Origin: an uncultured Bacteroidales bacterium
Lineage (GTDB): Bacteria > Bacteroidota > Bacteroidia > Bacteroidales > Marinilabiliaceae
Direction of reading: 5' to 3'
DNA: 8,616 bases
NCBI GenBank assembly: GCA_934725785.1
Contig: CAKVCS010000036.1
Location: 1 to 8,616 of the forward strand
The position numbers and the translations under genes were made by a program. The notes below the pieces were generated by a model. The model did not search any database, was not told the DNA's origin, and saw nothing but the letters and a program-made list of their open reading frames with translations. Of this stretch, positions 4,825 through 8,616 are shown one piece after another; positions within the stretch are counted from its first letter, which is position 1; each line of letters starts with the position of its first letter.

Positions 4825-6273
4825 ATGACTTTCAGACAGACAACGACGTCAGACAGGCGGCGCGAGTCAGGCGGCAGGCTTGGCTTCGCCCGCACGCTGC
4901 GCCGGATGAGGGACGCCGCTTTCGCTCTGATGGCGGTGGCGGCCTCGGTGCTCGTATCGTGCAATGACGAGGGCCTCCTCATGAACGACAGCTACATAAA
5001 GAACCACACGTACGCCGAGATGACCGACGCCACGCCGCTGCAGCTCTCAACGTTCAGACTCGACTCGGTGCAGACGTCGGCGCAGAACTCCGCATGGGTC
5101 GGCAAGACCACGAAGCCCGTCATAGGCACCATCCACAGCGAGGCGTACATGATGCTGTCGGAGCCCGTCAGGATCACATCCCTCAAAGACGGCAAAGACG
5201 GCTACAGCTGGTATCAGAAAGGCAAGGAGGTATACGACTCGTGCACCATAGACCTGTACCACTCCGGCCTCTACGAGGGCGACACGACGAAAAGCTTCGA
5301 GATACTGGTGAAACGCCTCGACCAGAGGCTCGAGTTCGCATCGGAGGATGAGAGCGCGTTCTACAACGTCCGCAGCTTCGCCACCGGCGACACCATCGGC
5401 AGCTTCGTGTTCAAGCCGAGGCCGCACTCCTACCCCAGGCTGCGCTTCCGCCTGAGCGACGAATATGGCAACGAGCTGAAGCAGTTCATCATAAACGCGG
5501 CGAGCTGGGGCTCAAGCCTCACGTCACAGTACTTCCGCTCGCTGATGAAAGGCATCCAGCTGTCAAGCTCCGACGAGTCGCACGACACACAGGCGCTAAT
5601 CTCTTTCATAGCGGACTCGAGCAAGATTTGCCTCCACAGCCACTATAAGGGAATGGAGGCCGTCAAGATAAGGCGCGAACTCCGGATGACAGACAAGTCG
5701 ACACAGTTCAACAGCGTGTGGAACGAGGGCATGGACGAGCCGTATGACCAGCTCGACGCGAGATACAAGCAGGTGACCGAGACAGAGGGCGGGCTTCACT
5801 CCGTGGAATACGAGGGCCTCGGGTACTACACCCGTATCAACTTCCCGCAGATAGAGGCCCTCAAGAACTTGAACGACTACCAGCACATAATAAAGGCCAC
5901 CCTGAAGATATACCCCGAGGTGGGGAGCTACGACAAGAGACGAATCCCTACAACGTTCTACCTGTTCGAGGTGAACAAGGGCAACGTCATCCAGTCCCAG
6001 CTGCGCAACGCCAGCGGCAGCAGCGTCCACTCCACCCTGGTGTACGACTCGTACGACCGCAGCGAGATGTATTATTACGTCGACATTACGTATTACATAA
6101 ACACGCTCCTGTCTCAAGAAGCCATAGACGAGAACTCAGGACTCGTCATGACATGGGGCAACGGCATGGTTCCGACCAACTACGAATTCATGGTGTTCAA
6201 CGGACACGGCGTGGACCTCCATCGCTCGAAACTGGAGGTAACATACTACAACTACGACCGTGAGGAGAGATAG
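4825..6273 (+). CDS. DUF4270-type lipoprotein
   Basis: This is a 482-residue predicted lipoprotein resembling the Bacteroidetes DUF4270 family, whose function is unknown. The lipobox is LVSC (Cys46), after the hydrophobic segment 31-44. The mature protein is beta-rich. Family-like features are an early 'TFRLDSVQTS...VGKTTKPVIGTIHSEAYMML' stretch (about 76-112) and a C-terminal end with YYVDITYYINTLL and KLEVTYYNYD. I keep the ATG at 4825 because A-rich sequence (cagaacaa) precedes it, as expected in this phylum. It does give an unusually long, Arg-rich n-region of about 30 residues before the hydrophobic core. The internal ATG at 4906 would give a standard lipoprotein signal (Cys19) but has GC-rich sequence upstream. 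The stop lies 7 bases before the ATG of the barrel gene, so the two are almost certainly one operon. The role is inferred to be envelope or surface. Confidence 0.85.
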   Translation: MTFRQTTTSDRRRESGGRLGFARTLRRMRDAAFALMAVAASVLVSCNDEGLLMNDSYIKNHTYAEMTDATPLQLSTFRLDSVQTSAQNSAWVGKTTKPVIGTIHSEAYMMLSEPVRITSLKDGKDGYSWYQKGKEVYDSCTIDLYHSGLYEGDTTKSFEILVKRLDQRLEFASEDESAFYNVRSFATGDTIGSFVFKPRPHSYPRLRFRLSDEYGNELKQFIINAASWGSSLTSQYFRSLMKGIQLSSSDESHDTQALISFIADSSKICLHSHYKGMEAVKIRRELRMTDKSTQFNSVWNEGMDEPYDQLDARYKQVTETEGGLHSVEYEGLGYYTRINFPQIEALKNLNDYQHIIKATLKIYPEVGSYDKRRIPTTFYLFEVNKGNVIQSQLRNASGSSVHSTLVYDSYDRSEMYYYVDITYYINTLLSQEAIDENSGLVMTWGNGMVPTNYEFMVFNGHGVDLHRSKLEVTYYNYDREER

Positions 6274-6280
6274 GAAGAAC

Positions 6281-7534
6281 ATGGCGCGCAGCGCCGCGGC
6301 GGCAATGGCCGCGGCCACGATGCTCCTTTGCGGGATTGGGGCCGAGGCGCAGAATAGCACATCGTCGCCTTACTCCATGTATGGCATAGGCGTAATCAAC
6401 ACAAAGGAGGACGTCGCGGCCGCCGGCCTCGGCCACTCAGGCATAGCCCTCGCCCCGAGCGAATGGCTCAACATATCGAACCCGGCTGGCATAAACAGAC
6501 TCGACTCGCTGTCGTTCTACTTCAACATAAACCTGAAGGGCTTCTACGCCCGCGAGGAGTCCGGCTACGAGAAGGCCAGCATATACTCGGCCAACATCGA
6601 CGGCATAAGCCTCGGCTTCCGCGGCCGCAAGTGGCTGGCGTTCGCCGTTGGCTACGCCCCGTTCTCATCTGTCGGATACAAGCTTGAGGAAGAGAAGTAC
6701 ATAGTCGGGTCGGGAGAGAAATACAGGGTGCAGTACACAGGCTCGGGCGGCCTGAGCCAAGCATATTTCAACGCGGCGGTCACTCTTTTCAACCATTGGA
6801 GCCTTGGCGGGAACTTCTCCGTCCTGTGGGGCACGATTGAGAAGCTCGAGAGCTCATATTTCAGCGAAGCCATAGGCGGCGAGGACATTTTCAACAAGCG
6901 CAAATACCAAGCCAACAACATATACTGGGAGGTGGGGACCCAGTTCGACTTCAACATAGGCGAGAACAACTTCCGCTTCGGGGCGGTTTACGCCCCTGAG
7001 ATATGGCTGCACACGTCGTATGACCAGATTGTGTACAACAACGTCTCGAGCGAGCTCGAGCACGACGCCTCGACACCGGACCGTTTCAGAGTGCCGCGGA
7101 TGTATGGCGCAGGCTTCACATACCAGCGCGGCAAGCTGCTCGGCACCGTCGAGTACAAAGTGAGCGAATGGGGCGAGATTGAGGACACCAAGTTCAAGGA
7201 CAGGGCCGACTTCCGCAACACGTACACAATATCTGGCGGACTTCAGTACTCGCCCGGGTCGCCCGATTCGCCATTCTACAAGAGGATGCGCTACCGTGCC
7301 GGCTTCTTCTACGGCCGCGACTACATCGACCTGCAGGAGGCCAACCTGATGCAGTCGGGCTTCTCGCTCGGCATCACGGTGCCAATTGGCCGCTCTCTCA
7401 ACGCCATCACGGTTGCCTATGAGCACCAGCACCGCGGCACGCAGAGCTTCGGCATGATAGAGGAGAACATCAACACGTTCAAGCTCGGCTTCAACATCCG
7501 CGAGATATGGTTCATGAGGCATAAGTTCGATTAG
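6281..7534 (+). CDS. Outer-membrane beta-barrel protein
   Basis: This is a 417-residue predicted outer-membrane barrel. The signal peptide is Ala-rich and probably cleaved at AEA|Q (23/24). The mature start, STSSPYSMYGIGVIN, followed by 'AAGLGHSGIALAP...NISNPAGIN', is typical of Bacteroidetes barrel proteins distantly resembling FadL/PorV transporters. Alternating aromatic and Gly-rich beta-strands fill the rest (for example AFAVGYAPFSSVGYKL and FRFGAVYAPEIWL). The end, 'FKLGFNIREIWFMRHKFD', has the aromatic-rich last strand expected of a barrel. The ATG at 6281 lies 7 bases after the DUF4270 stop and has an A/G-rich upstream sequence. A GTG at 6260 in the same frame would add seven basic residues and overlap the previous gene by 14 bases, and cannot be excluded. 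Substrate is unknown; partnership with the flanking lipoproteins is inferred from gene order. Confidence 0.88.
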   Translation: MARSAAAAMAAATMLLCGIGAEAQNSTSSPYSMYGIGVINTKEDVAAAGLGHSGIALAPSEWLNISNPAGINRLDSLSFYFNINLKGFYAREESGYEKASIYSANIDGISLGFRGRKWLAFAVGYAPFSSVGYKLEEEKYIVGSGEKYRVQYTGSGGLSQAYFNAAVTLFNHWSLGGNFSVLWGTIEKLESSYFSEAIGGEDIFNKRKYQANNIYWEVGTQFDFNIGENNFRFGAVYAPEIWLHTSYDQIVYNNVSSELEHDASTPDRFRVPRMYGAGFTYQRGKLLGTVEYKVSEWGEIEDTKFKDRADFRNTYTISGGLQYSPGSPDSPFYKRMRYRAGFFYGRDYIDLQEANLMQSGFSLGITVPIGRSLNAITVAYEHQHRGTQSFGMIEENINTFKLGFNIREIWFMRHKFD

Positions 7535-7571
7535 GGCGCAGCCTCGTCTCCTGGAACACAACAATGGTGAA

Positions 7572-7600
7572 GCGCCAAAGAGGGCGCAAGGAGCCTCCTT
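7572..7600 (+). terminator. Possible tandem-hairpin terminator after the barrel gene
   Basis: GCGCC (7572-7576), a 6-base loop, GGCGC (7583-7587) is immediately followed by AAGGA (7588-7592), loop GCC, TCCTT (7596-7600), and then AT-rich sequence. Two perfect 5-bp stems back to back, 38 bases after the barrel stop, suggest transcript termination or an mRNA 3'-end block. A proper U-run is missing, so termination may be partial. Confidence 0.4.
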
Positions 7601-7637
7601 TAGTTGATTAAATTATAGCATAACGGACAAAACAAAT

Positions 7638-7645
7638 TATCTTTG
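7638..7645 (+). promoter_or_regulatory. Putative -7 promoter element for the kelch lipoprotein
   Basis: TATCTTTG exactly matches the Bacteroidetes -7 consensus TAnnTTTG, in an AT-rich gap. A start near 7652 would leave a leader of about 15 bases before the ATG at 7667. No -33 TTTG at standard spacing is visible. Together with the hairpins at 7572-7600, this suggests that the kelch gene has its own promoter in addition to any read-through. Confidence 0.5.
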
Positions 7646-7666
7646 CAAGCAAATAACAAGGCGTAT

Positions 7667-8616
7667 ATGACAAGACGACAGACATACCCGTTGAAAGCCG
7701 TGTTCGTGGCGGCCCTTGCCATCGCGGCCGTAGGCTGCGAGGACGCGGACAATGAGAAACTTCAGGGTAACTGGTACAACACATATCAGTACTTCCCGGG
7801 CACGCCCCGCGGCGGCGCGGTTTGCTTCCAGCTTGAGTATGACGGCAAGCTGATGGCGTTTGTTGGCACAGGAGCCAACACCAACAAGACGGAGGATATG
7901 GAGCGCTACCGCGACTTCTACATGTGCAGCATACGCGAGAGTGGCGAGAGCCGCGGCCTGCCAGGATGGACTGCCCGCTACGCCCGCCTGCTGAATAAGA
8001 ACGAGTCCAACGCAGGGTCGATAGATGGCAAGAACGAAGAGGGCAAGCTCCTCACAGAGGCCGTTTGCTCAATGCCTAACACTTTCAGCTATTCCATCGA
8101 AGGCGACACCACCTCCACCAAGGTTTTCGACTGCCCCGCCCGCAACGGCGCGGTGGCGTTCTCGCTTAAGATTGGCGACAAGCCTTATGGTTTCGTGGGC
8201 CTCGGCTATGACGGCACAAACTACCTGAGGGACTTCTGGCGATATGACCCTGAGGCTAATAACTGGACACGCGTGGCAGACTACCCGGGCGACGCGGTCC
8301 GCTACGCCGCTGCTTTCGCCATTGGCAACAAGGCCTACGTCGGTGGTGGCGAGGACTTCGACAACAACATCCTCGGCGACTTCTACAGCTATGACGCGGA
8401 GAAGGACGAGTGGAGCGCGATAAAGACATGCGGCGTGCCGCGCGCCCAGGCCGCCACATTCGTATGCAACGGCAAGGGCTACCTCTTTGGCGGCATAAAC
8501 GGCAGCGCGATAGACATTCTTGAGATGTATGACCCGGAGACCGGCGAGTGGGCGCAGAAGCGCAGACTCTCCGACGCTTCGCGAGACTCTTATGATGACC
8601 AGTACGTCGGGCTCAA
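7667..8616 (+). CDS. Kelch-repeat lipoprotein (3' end outside window)
   Basis: The frame from the ATG at 7667 is open to the right edge, giving 316 residues without a stop. The signal peptide ends in a slightly unusual lipobox (AVGC, Cys24). Kelch-type blades are visible at about 48-90 (RGGAVCFQLEYDGKLMAFVG), 158-202 (GFVGLGYDG, DFWRYDPEANNW), 209-250 (AYVGGGEDF, DFYSYDAEKDEW) and 258-297 (YLFGGING, LEMYDPETGEW). The spacing of GG-like turns, Tyr and Trp is typical of a beta-propeller. A non-repeat stretch of roughly 65 residues (about 91-157) separates the first blade from the rest. Such propellers usually bind proteins or glycans; the galactose-oxidase label sometimes given to them is not supported here, as no copper-site motif is seen. 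It follows the DUF4270 and barrel genes on the same strand after a 132-base gap with its own -7 box, so it is probably part of the same envelope system. Confidence 0.9.
   Translation, partial: MTRRQTYPLKAVFVAALAIAAVGCEDADNEKLQGNWYNTYQYFPGTPRGGAVCFQLEYDGKLMAFVGTGANTNKTEDMERYRDFYMCSIRESGESRGLPGWTARYARLLNKNESNAGSIDGKNEEGKLLTEAVCSMPNTFSYSIEGDTTSTKVFDCPARNGAVAFSLKIGDKPYGFVGLGYDGTNYLRDFWRYDPEANNWTRVADYPGDAVRYAAAFAIGNKAYVGGGEDFDNNILGDFYSYDAEKDEWSAIKTCGVPRAQAATFVCNGKGYLFGGINGSAIDILEMYDPETGEWAQKRRLSDASRDSYDDQYVGL

Noticed and set aside
6854..7564. 236-codon minus-strand frame
   Set aside because: It is antisense to the well-supported outer-membrane barrel gene, with a composition dominated by Val, Leu, Ala and Glu as in a shadow frame.
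7667..8616. Galactose oxidase function for the kelch protein
   Set aside because: Kelch propellers are often labelled this way, but no copper-ligand or Tyr-Cys cofactor motif is apparent and the protein is incomplete here.

Overview
The window looks like a chromosomal piece from a Bacteroidales bacterium, possibly a relatively GC-rich gut lineage such as Muribaculaceae (the family is a guess). The evidence is a DUF4270-type lipoprotein, a FISUMP-type lipoprotein with FN3-like repeats, a secreted GH53 galactanase, Bacteroidetes-style -7 boxes (TAnnTTTG), and A-rich sequence rather than Shine-Dalgarno motifs before most start codons. No RNA gene, CRISPR array, transposase or integrase was seen. 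There is no gene-free stretch above about 200 bases.

Layout. (1) Bases 2-535, plus strand: the C-terminal end of a sensor histidine kinase cut by the window edge. It is followed by a 222-residue exported protein of unknown function (575-1243) that ends in a glycine-rich hydrophobic helix. (2) Bases 1254-3690, minus strand and convergent with the first block: a GH53 endo-beta-1,4-galactanase (2647-3690) is transcribed first, then a lipoprotein with two FN3-like domains and a FISUMP domain (1254-2567). (3) Bases 3691-3873: an AT-rich divergent promoter region with an inverted repeat. It separates the galactanase from a LytTR response regulator (3874-4620, plus strand) that has no visible kinase partner. 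(4) Bases 4621-8616, plus strand: a promoter region with a second inverted repeat, then three cell-envelope genes. These are a DUF4270 lipoprotein (4825-6273), an outer-membrane beta-barrel protein starting almost immediately after it (6281-7534), and a kelch-repeat lipoprotein that runs off the window end (7667 onward).

How the parts may work together. The galactanase would cut beta-1,4-galactan side chains outside the cytoplasm, and the neighbouring lipoprotein may be a surface partner. No SusC/SusD pair is visible, so this is not a complete polysaccharide utilization locus within the window. The DUF4270, barrel and kelch genes form a compact envelope cluster; two are predicted lipoproteins and one an outer-membrane barrel, so a shared surface assembly is a reasonable inference, but its substrate cannot be read from the sequence. 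The LytTR regulator lies between the two groups and could control either one or something elsewhere. The least described items are the 222-residue exported protein, the DUF4270-barrel-kelch set, and the two inverted repeats at promoters.
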